Shown: positions 11,235 to 22,217, counted from the first letter of the stretch. The stretch is DNA of 64,000 nt from Bos javanicus (GCF_032452875.1 NC_083896.1:3658001-3722000), one strand, 5' to 3'. Notes: generated by a model not told the origin, from the letters alone. Made by a program: numbers and translations.

Positions 11235-11677
11235 ATGTATAGAACAGTCTTTTGGACTCTGTGGGAGAGGGAGAGGGTGGGATGATTTGGGAGAATGGCA
11301 TTGAAACATGTATAATATCATATATGAAATGAGTTGCCAGTCCAGGTTAGATGCACGATACTGGAACCTTGGAGCTGGTACACTGGGACGACCCAGAGGG
11401 ATGGTACAGGGAGGGAGGAAGGAGGAGGGTTCAGGATGGGGAAAACGTGTATACCTATGGCGGATTCATGTTGATATATGGCAAAACCAATACAATATTG
11501 TAAAGTTAAAAAATAAAATAAAATTTAAAAAAAAAGACAAAGGAAACTAAGCAAAAATAAATAAATGGGACTCTATCAAACTAAAGTACTTCTGCAACAG
11601 CAAAAGAACCATCAACAAAATTAAGAGATGAGCTACAGAATGGGAGAAAAGTTTTGCAAATGATCTATCTGATAAGG

Positions 11678-11878
11678 TGGCTCAGATGGTAAAGCGTCTG
11701 CCTACAGTGCGGGAGACCCAGGTTCAATTCCTGGGTTGCGAAGATCTCCTGGAGAAAGCAATGGCAACCCACTCCAGTATCCTTGCCTGGAAAATCCCAT
11801 GGACAAAGGAGTCTGGTAGGTATAGTCATGGGGTTGCAGAGTCAGACACTACTGAACGACTTCACTTTAACTTAAACT
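11678..11878 (+). mobile_element. Bov-tA SINE inside the old L1
   Basis: Sense SINE from 'tggctcagatggtaaagcgt' to the CT-rich tail 'gacttcactttaacttaaac'. A 12-bp TSD tatctgataagg is exact (11666-11677 and 11879-11890), and the L1 sequence resumes directly after it. Confidence 0.95.
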
Positions 11879-12302
11879 TATCTGATAAGGGGGTTAATAT
11901 CCAAAGTTTGTTTTCCAGTGAAGAGATATGAGTGGCCAATGAATACATGAAAATGTGCTCAACATTATTAATCATCAGAGAAATGCAAATCAAAACTACA
12001 ATAAAATACCACAACATATTTAGTAGAATGGCTACCATCAAGAAAACAAGGAAAAGCAAGTGTTATCTCCTGATAACAAGTGATGCAATGCAATTTTATT
12101 CAGCCATGAGGAAGAACAAAATCCTTGCATTTGCAACTTGGATGGAACCTGAAGGCATTATGCTAAGTGAAATAAGACAGGCAGACAAATACTGCATGGT
12201 GTTACATACGTGTGGAAATGGGGGAAAAAACAAACAAACAAACATAGAAATAGTGAGTAGAAAAGTGGTTGCCAGAAGCTGGGATGTGGGAGAAATCGAG
12301 AT

Positions 12303-12498
12303 CAGTGTGTGTGTGCTCAATCGTGTCCAAATCTTTGCAACTCCATGGACTGTAGCTCACCAGGCTCCTCTGTCCATAGGATTTCCCAGGGAAGAATGCT
12401 GGAGTGGTTTGCCATTTCTTTCTCCAGGAAATTGAATCCATGTCTCTTGCATCTCCTACATTGGCAAGCAGATTTTAACCACTGAGCTATCTGGGAAA
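12303..12498 (-). mobile_element. Bov-tA SINE inside the old L1
   Basis: Antisense copy with a short GT tract at its tail ('cagtgtgtgtgtgctcaatc'), 'ggctcctctgtccataggat', and head 'ccactgagctatctgggaaa'. It sits in the 3' part of the older L1. TSD not resolved. Confidence 0.9.
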
Positions 12499-12785
12499 CA
12501 TGCATAAAATTTCAGCTATGAGATGAGTGAGGTCTGAGAATATAATGTAAAGCATGACAAAAGAGTTAATAACATTGTATTGTACTGAAATTTGCTAAGA
12601 GACTAGAATTTTAATGTTTTCAAACACAAATAAAAAGTCAAATATGTGAGGTGATGGATGTTTTAATTAAGTAGATGGGAGGATCTTTTCAAAATGTATA
12701 TATATATCACATCTTCATGGTGTAAAATTTAAATATCTTACAATTTCATTTATAAATTTTACCTCAATGTAGCTGAAAATTTAAA

Positions 12786-13084
12786 AAACCAATTAATAGG
12801 GAAATAGAATTTTATACAGATCCCAATTGCACTAAGAAATGCATTTCATGTTATAAGGCTGAAGAAGAAATAGTCATTTGCCATTTACATAATAAAACAT
12901 ATATGTCTCTGATTATGTGTAGAAGTAGAATAGTCATAACATGATGAGAAAAAAAGATAATGGGCTACATGCACTCTTCTCAGAAATATAACAAGCATAT
13001 ATTTAATCTCTAAAATAAGTGAGGATTATTTTTGGATCTAAAGTACAAAATACCATCCGACTGGATAAATGGTTAAAGAGTTAG
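12786..13084. other. AT-rich stretch, nothing recognised
   Basis: No repeat or frame that I can support. Confidence 0.4.
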
Positions 13085-13190
13085 GCATTCATTTACTTAG
13101 TCATTCAATGAACACTTACCACCTTCTATGAGCCATGTACCATGGATACACAAAGAGTTATGAACATTAAAGTACCTTTTAAAAGTCCAG
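13085..13190 (-). mobile_element. L2-like fragment
   Basis: 'ttcatttacttagtcattcaatgaacacttaccaccttctatgagccatgtaccatgga' (split around 13088-13146) has the order of the widespread L2 motif (attcattcaacaaatatttattgagcacctactatgtgccagg). Short and diverged. Confidence 0.55.
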
Positions 13191-13285
13191 ATAACTAATA
13201 AAGTAGTAAAATGCTAAAAAAAACAATCACAAGAAATATTATATCATTCTAGTATATAAGAAAACTTTTTAATTGACATGAACTT

Positions 13286-13797
13286 TTTTTTAAATTTTAT
13301 TTCATTTTTAAACTTTACATAATTGTATTAGTTTTGCCAAATATCAAAATGAATCCATCACAGGTATACATGTGTTCCCCATCCTGAATCCTCCTCCCTC
13401 CTCCCTCCCCATACCATCCCTCTGGGTCGTCCCAGTGCACTAGCCCCAAGCATCCAGTATCGTGCATTGAACCTGGACTGTCATCTCGTTTCATACATGA
13501 TATTTTACATGTTTCAATGCCATTTTCCCAAATCTTCCCACCCTCTCCCTCTCCCACAGAGTCCATAAGACTGTTCCATACATCAGTGTCTCTTTTGCTG
13601 TCTTGTACACAGGGTTATTGTTATCATCTTTCTAAATTCCATATATATGCGTTAGTATACTGTATTGGTGTTTTTCCTTCTGGCTTACTTCACTCTGTAT
13701 AATAGGCTCCAGTTTCATCCACCTCATTAGAACGGATTCAAATGAATTCTTTTTAATGGCTGAGTAATACTCCATTGTATATATGTACCACAGCTTT
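13286..13797 (-). mobile_element. LINE-1 3' end, 5'-truncated
   Basis: Antisense L1 3' end: the T-rich start is the poly(A) tail in reverse. It is followed by 'aattgtattagttttgccaa', the CCTCC-rich tract near 13390-13415, 'cacagagtccataagactgt', and the ORF2 terminus ('cctcattagaacggattc', 'ggctgagtaatactccattg'). It is closely related to the 3' arm at 11050-11520 and to the copy at 45899-46508. Confidence 0.92.
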
Positions 13798-13829
13798 CAC
13801 ATCTCCAGGCTGAGTGGCAGCAAGTAAAT

Positions 13830-14330
13830 TTCTACATAAGTGCTGATACCAGAAGTTCATGCAATATGAGCAAGTTGACAACTCATGACACAAATAATAA
13901 AAATCATTATTTTTTTTAACCTAGTAATGCCATGTTTTAGAACCTATCCCATGGGAATAATGCAAGAAGTAAGAAAAGCCTCTATGTTAAAAAATGTTTA
14001 CAGCCACATTATCTAATATACCTGAAAAATGAAAAATAAAGCCCAAATGACCAATTGTAAAAGAAATGCTAAGCAGATAGGATAGTGCTATGTTAAATTA
14101 AAAAAAATATCATCTTGCCATCAGAATTACAAATGTGAGATCTATGTGCAAACTGAGAATGAATAATATAATTGAAAAAAGGTAGAACTTGAAAGGCAGT
14201 ATACATAATGATTACAACTATAAGAATCAGTCTACACAATCATAATAATAAACACAGTATACACTATGATATTTGCATATAGAGATAGAAACTTGGGCTT
14301 TTCATAGTGTTTTATATATGTATATATATG
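13830..14330 (+). mobile_element. HAL1/L1M-like remnant
   Basis: Order of 'ctagtaatgccatgttttag', 'cccatgggaataatgcaaga', 'tgtttacagccacattatct' and 'gaaatgctaagcagatagga' resembles the degraded HAL1 C-terminal region, similar in kind to the remnant at 8640. Low similarity, so only tentative. Confidence 0.45.
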
Positions 14331-15034
14331 ATTGATCTAAAGACAGTATAATGCAGTAGAAAAGGATATACTCAATTAGTAAAAATTCATGTATAGAGAC
14401 AAATACTAAACTGCTACTACATTGGATATGATTATAGAAAGACTCATCACCTTCTTATTAACATTAGGAAGCTGTTGGGCACTTTCTTCATTGTAATGAG
14501 GATGAATAGCAGGTTCACCAGTGGAAGGAAATGAAACAATTATTCTAAAATTTAAATCAAAATCTTTTTGATGGCTTAGGTAGCAATATTATTTAAACAC
14601 ATGGTCCAGTTTTATTCTATAAAATGATAAAAAGACCATAATGAATTCAATGAAATGAATTATGGTAGTAGGATTAATCATGAGTGAAAATGAGTATATC
14701 AAGAATTAGAAAGAAAGGGGAAAGGAAAAGTAAATTATATCTCCCTCTGTTCAGCTTTTGGAATTAAGTCATTTCCACTCTCAGCCCTCTAAATGAACTG
14801 AACTCCCTGGAGAATATTCTGGATAATCAAACAGTCAAATCTCTTTAAATGTATTGTTCAATTTCTGCATAGTTTTTGCTGAAATTTTTTTCTCATTCTC
14901 TTAAGGTTTAACTTTATTTTGTTCTTCTCATACTCATTTCCACAAGGCAGAACTCAAAAAGTAGATGAAGTGAAGCACTATTGATTTTAATATCTACTCT
15001 TATGGTTTTATGTTAGCTTGTTTGTTTCTTTATA
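14331..15034. other. AT-rich stretch, nothing recognised
   Basis: No supported frame or repeat. 'gaaggggaagggaaaagcaaattgtatctccctctgtt' near 15241 repeats an earlier phrase at about 14715 ('ggggaaaggaaaagtaaattatatctccctctgtt'), described in the findings. Confidence 0.4.
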
Positions 15035-15130
15035 AGATAATTAACTCTACGAGTCCAGGAGGATGCTTGCTGACCTTAATCTAATGCAGTGGCTCACATA
15101 GAATACACTCAATAAAGCTTTACTGAGCCA
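15035..15130 (+). mobile_element. L2-like LINE 3' end fragment
   Basis: 'aatgcagtggctcacatagaatacactcaataaagctttactgagcc' matches the L2 3' end pattern (agtgcctggcacatagtaggcactcaataaatgtttgttgaatg). Short. Confidence 0.5.
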
Positions 15131-16439
15131 CTTGAGAATTCTGAAAGTCACATAGAAATTTACTTGGCTCTCATTATCCAAGAAAAGCATATTCCCGTTC
15201 CTCAGAAAAAAAACAAATGGGTATATCAAGAATAAGAGTGGAAGGGGAAGGGAAAAGCAAATTGTATCTCCCTCTGTTTAGATTGTGGAATCAAGTTATT
15301 TACTTGCCTAGCATGAATGTAGACTCTTCAAGGCCATCTCAACAGGCTGTTATTAGAGAGATTTGCATCTTTCAGATGACAACAGTCTTAAATTACCAGA
15401 AAGGGCTGCCCCCCAAAATTAAGTAGAAAAGTTTTAATTAAAGAGATGATACAGTACCTACTACAAACAATGCCTAGTGCTAGACCTGGCTAGTTTATTT
15501 AGGTTAGCAGAGATCTTTCCATTTCTTTATCCCACAATTCTATGTATTCTCCTCAAATAAATTCAAAGACCAATATCTGAAAGAATGAAACACTTTCTAT
15601 GTAATTCATCATATTGAAAATACCAGAGTAAAAATAGAAAATTCGTGTAATAATATACATACGTCAAAATTAAACTGAATTTTCCCTTGTTGGTGTCATC
15701 ATTTCTAGTCATATTCTTAGTTATAGTTAGTTCAAATATTAACTTCAGTATCTATTATACAGAGTCTGATTTTTATTTTTTTCCCTATTGTATACACCAA
15801 ACATACTCACTAAACATCTTAGGAAAATTGCATTTTTTACTTTTGAGTTCTTTTCAACTAACTTTGACATTTACTTCAATAAACAGTAAAAATAATGAAA
15901 AACCAAAATATTTCCAGGAGAAATCTCCTGATACCTAAGGATGGGAAGATCTCTTATGGAGACAGATACAGTAATATTAAAATTACTTTATGTGTCTTTA
16001 AGTATAATATCTCATGTCATAAAACTTATTATATCTCAAAAACTAAATCCTATAAAGTTCTTTTTTAGAAGGCTGTCCTCTATAGAATACAAGAGGTTTT
16101 CCTCCTGGTTACTATAGTTTATGCAGATTGAACTTATATAATGATATTACATATTATTTTCATGTATTTTGCTTCTGAGATGGACAGATCACTTTTGCCT
16201 ATGAAAAGCCATTTATTATTTAGATGATACAGACTTTTCAGGAGTCATTAAAAGATAAATGAAACAGTTTTAAATATTATCAGCAAATAGATTTGCATTA
16301 CTTCTGGTGAAAAAAACAAAAATGAGAGTTTGAGGGAGAATGTATGTGTGTATATGTATGGCTGAGTCCCTGGGCTGTTATCTTGAAATTATCAAAAGGT
16401 TGGTAATCAGCTATACCCCAAAACAGAATAAAAATGTAT
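15131..16439. other. AT-rich stretch, nothing recognised
   Basis: Contains frames up to 83 codons (15687-15938) with no domain. No repeat family recognised apart from the phrase shared with 14715. Confidence 0.4.
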
Positions 16440-16660
16440 TTTAAAAAGTTTCCCTAAAAGTCTTTAAGGAGTTTTGACCTTTGAAGCACTAGTTGCCTGG
16501 CCTCCTTGCCTCCAACTTTGATACACAGAGCCCTCAGTGTGTCTAAATATAAATGTTCCAAACATAGTTTGCCTAGTAGGACAAGAGATTTTGACCTCTG
16601 AGGAACTGGTTAAGTTCTTGTTCTGTATTCTCACTTTAAGACCTTTGAGACCAAATAAAC
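16440..16660. repeat. Local imperfect duplication, LTR-like end
   Basis: 'gagttttgacctttgaagcactagttgcc' (about 16469) and 'gattttgacctctgaggaactggttaag' (about 16586) are imperfect copies of one another about 117 bp apart. The block ends with 'gagaccaaataaactattct', which could be a decayed LTR polyadenylation region. Family unknown. Confidence 0.35.
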
Positions 16661-16664
16661 TATT

Positions 16665-16790
16665 CTAAGCATCATTTCATTTTCAACCATTAAATAAGAA
16701 TAGTGAAGCAACATTACCAATTTTAAGGATTGTTGGGAATATTAGATATGGTGTTTAATAAAAGAGGATATAATATTATCATCATGATTA
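16665..16790 (+). mobile_element. Possible MIR fragment
   Basis: 'catttcattttcaaccattaaataagaatagtgaagcaacattacc...aaggattgttgggaatattag' resembles the 3' half of MIR (tttcctcatctgtaaaatggggataat...gttgtgaggattaaatgag). Very diverged. Confidence 0.35.
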
Positions 16791-17094
16791 ATAATTACCA
16801 CCACAACAATATTCTTTGAATTTACGTTCATTAATATTATTTATTATTAATTTAAGTGCCATTTAAAATAAATTTCTATGGCAATGCTTAATAGCAGCAC
16901 TGATATTTTAATGAACAGTTTGTTTTGTTTGACTACAACTAAATTAGTTATATTCAGGTATTATCTCCAGCTCCTTACCCATTAATAATAGGAGAATGAT
17001 TTAAATGTTTCATTTACACACCTAGTAAATTAACTGACCTATAAGCCTGAAGAAACTTGAATTCTGAGGATACAAACTCAAAATCAGAGAGTTC
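16791..17094. other. AT-rich stretch, nothing recognised
   Basis: Runs of ATTATT-type sequence near 16830-16860. No gene or repeat family. Confidence 0.4.
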
Positions 17095-17282
17095 TGTGTG
17101 TGCTCAGTCACTCAGTCATGTCTGACTTTGGAAACCCCATGAGCTGTAGCCCTCCAGACTCCTCTGTGCATGGGATTATCCAGGCAAGAATACTAGAGTC
17201 CGTTGCCATTTCCTGCTTCAGGGGATCTTCCCCATTCAGGGATCAAACCTGAGTCTCTTGTGTCTCCTGACCTGGGAAGCCC
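17095..17282 (-). mobile_element. Bov-tA SINE
   Basis: Antisense copy: 'gtgtgtgctcagtcactcag', 'ccaggcaagaatactagagt', and head 'ctcctgacctgggaagccc'. The head-proximal segment is shortened compared with the standard monomer. Confidence 0.9.
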
Positions 17283-17290
17283 AAAAATAA

Positions 17291-17493
17291 GGTGAAAGTG
17301 TCAGTCATGTCCCATTCTTTGTGACCCAATGAACTGTAATCTGCCAGGCTCCTCTAGCCATAGGGTTCTTTTGGCAAGAATACTGGAGTGAATTGTCGTT
17401 TCTTTCTCCAGGGGCTCTTCCCAACCCAGAGATTGAACCCATATCTCCTGCATTAGCAGGTGGATTCTTTACTGCTAAGACCATTAGACCATG
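17291..17493 (-). mobile_element. Bov-tA SINE
   Basis: A second antisense copy immediately after the first. An 8-bp TSD aaaaataa (17283-17290 and 17494-17501) shows that it is an independent insertion next to the A-rich edge of its neighbour. Confidence 0.93.
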
Positions 17494-17914
17494 AAAAATA
17501 ATCACCTTTAAAGAAAATCAGTCTAAGTATATACAGATTGTGAAGGATAATCAGATATAATTTCAAAAACTTTGCAAACTAATTAGAAAAGCCAAATGAT
17601 ATATCAACAGATATATGTTTATCTGTACCTCTACTTCTGTGTCTTTATGTACATCTACATGTTTACTTCTATATCTGTTACCCTCTGTCTGGGGTAATAA
17701 TGCTACATATCAAGCAAACTGCATGGCTTCATTCTAAGTTCTGTACTACCTTAAGTTCTTCAGTGATCCACTGAAGGGAATGGTCATTGTAGATAGATGT
17801 TTCTGGAGAGGACAGAAACAAGATTAAACTGACTGAGTTGAGCTCAGTTTGAACAACAGAGAAGAGACACAGTACTTTAGGTATGATACCTTAAAAAATA
17901 CAGAAATGGGGAGG
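17494..17914. other. Gene-free stretch, nothing recognised
   Basis: Includes a TCTA/TCTG-rich region near 17610-17690. The true 5' edge of the BovB that follows may lie a little way inside this stretch. Confidence 0.35.
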
Positions 17915-20776
17915 TTTAGTAGTAGATACTGTGGGCAAAAATTCCTTAAAAGAAATAAAGTATCCATCAAAGTCAACAAAAGAGTCTGAAATGCAGTACT
18001 TGGATGCAATCTCAAAAATGACAGAATGATATCTGTTCATTTCCAAGGCACCCATTCAATATCACAATAATCCAAGTCTAAACCCCAACCAGTAGTGCTG
18101 AAGAAGCTGAGGTTGAACAGTTCCATGAAGACCTACAAGACCTTCTAGATCTAACACACACAAAAAAGATGTCCTGTTCATTATATGGGACTGGAATGCA
18201 AAAGTAGGAAGTCAAGGAATACCTGGAGTAACAGGCAAATTTGACCTTGGAGTACAGAATGAAGCAAGGCAAAGGCTAATAGAGTTTTGCCAAGAGAATG
18301 CACTGGTCATAGCAAACACCCTCTTCCAACAACACAAGAGGAGACTCGACACATGGATGTCACCGGATGGTCTATACCAAAACAAGATAATTCATATTAT
18401 TTGCAGCCAAAGATGGAGAAGCTCTATACAGTCAGCAAAAACAAAACCGGGAGCTGACTGTGGCTCAGATCATGAACTCCTTATTGTCAAATTCAGACTT
18501 AAGTTGAAGAAAGTAGGGACCTAAATCAAATCCCTTAACGATTACGCAGTGGAAGTGAAAAATAGATTCAAAGGAATAGATCTGGTACTCATAGAGCCTG
18601 AAGAACTATGGACAGAGGTTCATGATATTGTACAGGAGGCAGTGATCAAGACCATCCCCAAGAAAAGGAAATGCAAGAAGGTGAAATGGTTGTCTGAGGA
18701 AGCCTTACAAATAGCTGTGAAAAAAAGAGAAGCAAAGGCAAAGGAGAAAAGGAAAGAAATACCCATTTGTATGCAGCGTTCCAAAGAATAGCCAGGAGAG
18801 ATAAGAAAGGCTTCTTCAATGATCAATGCAAAGAAATAAAGGAAAATAATAGAATGGGAAAGACTAGAGATCTCTTCAGGAACATTAGAGATACCAAGGG
18901 AACATTTCATGCAAAGAGGCTCAATAAAGGACAGAAATGATACGGACCTAACAGAAGCAGAAGATATTAAGAAGAGGTGGCAGAAGAATACACAGAAGAA
19001 CTATACAAAAAAGATCTTCATGACCCAGTTAACCACAATGGTGTGATCACTCACCTAGAGCCAGAATCCTGGAATGTGAAGTCAAGTGGACCTCAGAAGC
19101 ATCACTACAAAGCTAGTGGAGATGATGGAATTTCAGTTGAGCTATTTCAAACCCTAAAAGATGATGCTGTGAAAGTGCTGCACTCAATGTGCCAGCAAAT
19201 TTGGAAAACTCAGCAATGGCCACAGGACTGGAAAAGATCAGTTTTCATTTCATTCCCAAAGAAAGGCAATGCCAAAGAATGTCCAAACTACCTCACAGTT
19301 GCACTTATCTCACACACTAGTAAAGTAATGCTCAAAATTCTCCAAGCCAGGCTTCAGCAATACGTGAACCATGAACTTTCAGATGTTCAAGCTGGATTTT
19401 GAAAAGGCAGAGGAACCAGAGATCAAATTGTCAACATCCATTGGATCATCAAAAAAGCAAGACAGTTCCAGAAAAACATCTACTTCTGCTTTATTAGGAC
19501 TTTTCTAGTGGCTCAGACTGTAAAGTGTCTGCCTACAATGTGGGAGACCTGGGTTCAGTCCCTGGGTTGGGAAGATCCCCTGGAAAAGGAAATGGCAACC
19601 GACTTCAGTACTCTTGTTTGGAAAATCCCCCAGGGTCGCAAAGAGTTGGACACTACTGACCAACTTCACTTTCACTTTTCTGCTTTATTGACTATGCCAA
19701 AGCCTTTGACTGTGTGGATCACAACAAATTCTGGAAAATTCTTCAAGAGATGGGAATACCAGTCTACCTAACCTGCCTCCCGAGAAATCTGTATTGCAGA
19801 TTAAGAAGCAACAGTTATAACTGGACATGGAAAAACAGACTGTTTCCAAATAGGAAAAGGAGTATGTCAAGGCTGTATATTGTCACCCTGCTTATTTAAC
19901 TTATATGCAGAGTACATCATGAGAAATGCTGGGCTGGATGAAGCACAAGCTGGAATCAAGATTTCCAGGAGAAATATCAATAACCTCAGATATGCAGATA
20001 ACCCCACACTTATGGCAGAAAGCAAAGAAGAATTAAAGCGCCTTTTGATGAAAGTGAAAGAGGAGAGTGAAAAAGTTGGCTTAAAACTCAACATTAAGAA
20101 AACTAAGATCATGGCATCTGGTCCCATCACTTCATGGGAAATCTATGGGGAAACAAGGGAAACAGTGAGAGACTTTATTTTTAGGGCTCCAAAATCACTG
20201 CAGATGGTGAGTGCAGCCATGAAATTAAAAGACGCTTGCTCCTTGGAAGAAAAGTTATAACCAAACTTGACAGCAAATTAAAAAGAAGTGACATTATTTT
20301 GCCAACAAATGTCCATCTAGTCAAAGTTATGGCTTTTCCAGCAGTCATGTATGGATGTGAGACTTGACTATAAAGAAAGCTGAGCACTGAACAAAGGATG
20401 CTTTTGAACTGTGATGTTGGAGAAGACTCTTGAGAGTCCTTTGGACCGGAAGGAGATCCAATCAGTGCATCCTAAAGGAAATCAGTCCTGAATATTAATT
20501 GGAAGGACTGATGTTGAAGCTGAAACTCCAGTACTTTGGCCACGTGATGCGAAGGACTGACTCATTGGAAAGACCCTGATGTTGGGAAAGATTGATGGCA
20601 GGAGGAGAAGGGGATTACAGGGGATGAGATTGTTGGATGGCATCACCGACTCAATGGATATGAGTTTGCTTAGGCTCCGGGAGATGTTGATGGACAGGGA
20701 AGCCTGGCGTGCTGCAGTCCACCAGGTCGCAAAGAATCAGACATGACTGAGCAAGTGACCTGATCTAAACTGAACT
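17915..20776 (+). mobile_element. BovB (RTE) LINE, longest copy in the window
   Basis: Sense copy that starts upstream of the endonuclease core and runs to the 3' tail 'ctaaactgaactgag', about 2.7 kb once the SINE at 19496-19677 is removed. Endonuclease landmarks: IMGLECKSRKSRNT-like 'gggactggaatgcaaaagta' near 18187 (the GDWNAKVG motif, here GTGMQK-like after frame loss) and 'gactgtggctcagatcatga' near 18458 (the SDHE motif). Reverse transcriptase pieces lie at 18549-18791, 18977-19402 and 19880-20260. In the last of these the catalytic box reads YADN instead of YADD. Several frameshifts and stops are present, so it is inactive. No TSD found; the 5' end is approximate. Confidence 0.92.
19496..19677 (+). 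mobile_element. Bov-tA SINE inside BovB
   Basis: Sense SINE with head 'ggacttttctagtggctcag' and tail 'cttcactttcacttt'. A 12-bp exact TSD ttctgctttatt (19484-19495 and 19678-19689) lies in BovB RT motif A coding sequence; BovB resumes immediately after it. The SINE lacks about 20 bp of its 3' half. Confidence 0.95.
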
Positions 20777-21236
20777 GAGGAAAAGCAGATTGATTCTATA
20801 GAAATGGAATTGTTCAAGAATCTATCAAGAGATAATATTGTAGAGTTGGTTCCAACTGGATTTTGTGTAAAAATTCTAGACCATAATCTACATCAATAAT
20901 ATAATCTGATAGACCGATGCTACACAAATGGACACACATGACTCATTTGCCACAAGTACTCAAAAATGTTTATCATATATTTCTAAGCTTAAACACTTAG
21001 ACAAAAGAGACAGCAAGGAAGCAAAGATGTACAGACCCAACCACGAAATGGATGTCTATGCCTTTTGTGTTATAAAATATCATTTTCCTGTCCTTTCCTT
21101 GTTGACTGTAATATCTCACTCTAGATATTAGCCTTATTTTGTTTACTGTGCAGTCTGGTAGCATTCTCTGCTCATTTATTGTAGGAGATATTTTTTTCTG
21201 TATTATGATTACTTAATCATAGTACAGATTAACCAG
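20777..21236. other. Gene-free stretch, nothing recognised
   Basis: A 67-codon frame at 20928-21131 has no recognisable domain. No repeat identified. Confidence 0.4.
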
Positions 21237-21242
21237 TTTATT

Positions 21243-21467
21243 CTTCAGTTCAGTTCAGTCACTCAATCGTGTCTGACTCTGCGACCCCATGAACTGCAGC
21301 ATGCCAGGCCTCCATGTCCATCACCAACTCCCAGAGTTTACACAAACTCATGTCCATCGAGTTGGTGATGCAATCCAACCATCTCGTTCTCTGTCGCCCC
21401 CTTCTCTTCCTGTCAGATGACATCACCCTTATGGCAGAAAGTGAAGAAGAACTAAAGAGCCTCTTGA
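21243..21467 (-). mobile_element. Miniature BovB with inverted 5' piece
   Basis: The left part (21243-21412) is the antisense BovB 3' end ('cagttcagttcagtcactca', 'ccaactcccagagtttacac'). The right part (21413-21467) is in sense orientation and encodes the segment just after the catalytic box (ITLMAESEEELKSL). A short TSD tttatt (21237-21242 and 21468-21473) encloses both. About 0.5 kb of BovB between the two parts is missing. This is the pattern of 5' inversion during target-primed insertion. Confidence 0.8.
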
Positions 21468-21558
21468 TTTATTTTTAGGTATAAAGTTTTCAAAGCAATT
21501 ATCTTTTTACATTGCCATTCCAGGTATCCATGGAACATAATAAAGTACCTAATCCATA

Positions 21559-21765
21559 TGGGGCATCCCAGGTATCTGAGTGCTAAAGAATCCGCCTGCC
21601 AATGCACTAGAAGCAGTTTTGATCCCTGGTTCGGGAAGATCCCCTGGAGGAGGGAATGGCAACTCACTATAGTATTCATGACTGGAAAATTCCATGCATA
21701 GAGGAGCCTGGTGGGCTACAGTTAACGGGATCACAGAGAGTCAGATAAGACTGAGCATGCACACA
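21559..21765 (+). mobile_element. Bov-tA SINE
   Basis: Sense copy: head 'gggcatcccaggtatctgag', 'gaatccgcctgccaatgcac', 'cctggtgggctacagttaac', and tail 'gactgagcatgcacacaac'. It ends directly against the MLT1 LTR. Confidence 0.9.
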
Positions 21766-21769
21766 ACCC

Positions 21770-22217
21770 ACATGTATTAGTTTCTCCAGGCTGCTATAAC
21801 TAAGCACCATAAACTGCATGGCTTAAATAACAAAAATTATTGTCTCACGGTTTGGGAGACTAGAAATCTGAGATCAGGGACTTCGCAGATTTGGTTCCTT
21901 TTGAGGACTTTGGGGGAAGGATCTCTTAAAAGTCTCTCTATTCAGCTTGTAAAGGCCCATCTTCATTTTCATATGTTGTTCTTCCTGTATCTTCCTATCA
22001 TTGTCTTTTTAACATATCTTTGTGACTAGGTATCTCCTTTTCATAAAGACACCATTCATGTTGGATTAAGGAACATGTTGGAACACTTTTGACCTTACTT
22101 ACTCTTATTGATTATCTCCATAAAGACCCTCTCTCCAAATAAGGTCACATTTTGAAATATTGAGGATTTAGGATTTTACCATATGAAATTTGGTGAGATA
22201 CAATTAAATGCATGACA
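21770..22217 (-). mobile_element. MLT1-type LTR (MaLR), antisense
   Basis: Ancient mammalian LTR of the ERVL-MaLR group in antisense: 'tgtattagtttctccaggct' at the start, 'ctcacggtttgggagactag', 'ggttccttttgaggactttg', 'aagaccctctctccaaataa', 'ggtcacattttgaaatattg', ending at 'acaattaaatgcatgacacc'. Length of about 450 bp is normal for MLT1. Only the LTR remains; no internal retroviral sequence is seen. Confidence 0.88.

Larger units (their letters stand above)
9772..11534 (+). mobile_element. Younger LINE-1 insertion with 5' inversion (twin priming)
   Basis: The left part (9772 to about 10433) is L1 ORF2 in antisense and the right part (about 10434-11534) is sense ORF2 C-terminus, 3' UTR and poly(A). 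In ORF2 order the antisense block ends just before the point where the sense block begins; roughly 25 nt are missing at the join. A 14-bp TSD agacaaaggaaact (9758-9771 and 11535-11548) brackets the whole, so both blocks arrived in one event. The 3' UTR contains the GGGAGGAAGGAGGAGG-type tract near 11410 and ends in an A-rich run. The target is the older L1. Confidence 0.93.
9600..12785 (+). mobile_element. Old LINE-1 (L1MA-type), host of three nested insertions
   Basis: Pieces of one sense L1 can be joined across insertions: 9600-9771 (ORF2 'caacacccagaagtcaactt...gactctatcaaac' side), 11549-11665, 11891-12302 (ORF2 C-terminus, 'aatacatgaaaatgtgctcaac', 'gcaaatcaaaactacaataa', 'gaagctgggatgtgggagaa'), and 12499-12785 (3' UTR with 'tatgtgaggtgatggatgtt', a T-rich run and 'ttacctcaatgtagctg'). 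The L1 reading is interrupted by a young L1 (9772-11534), a Bov-tA (11678-11878) and a second Bov-tA (12303-12498). An internal deletion removes much of the region between the zinc-knuckle part and the 3' UTR. No intact frame remains. Confidence 0.82.
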
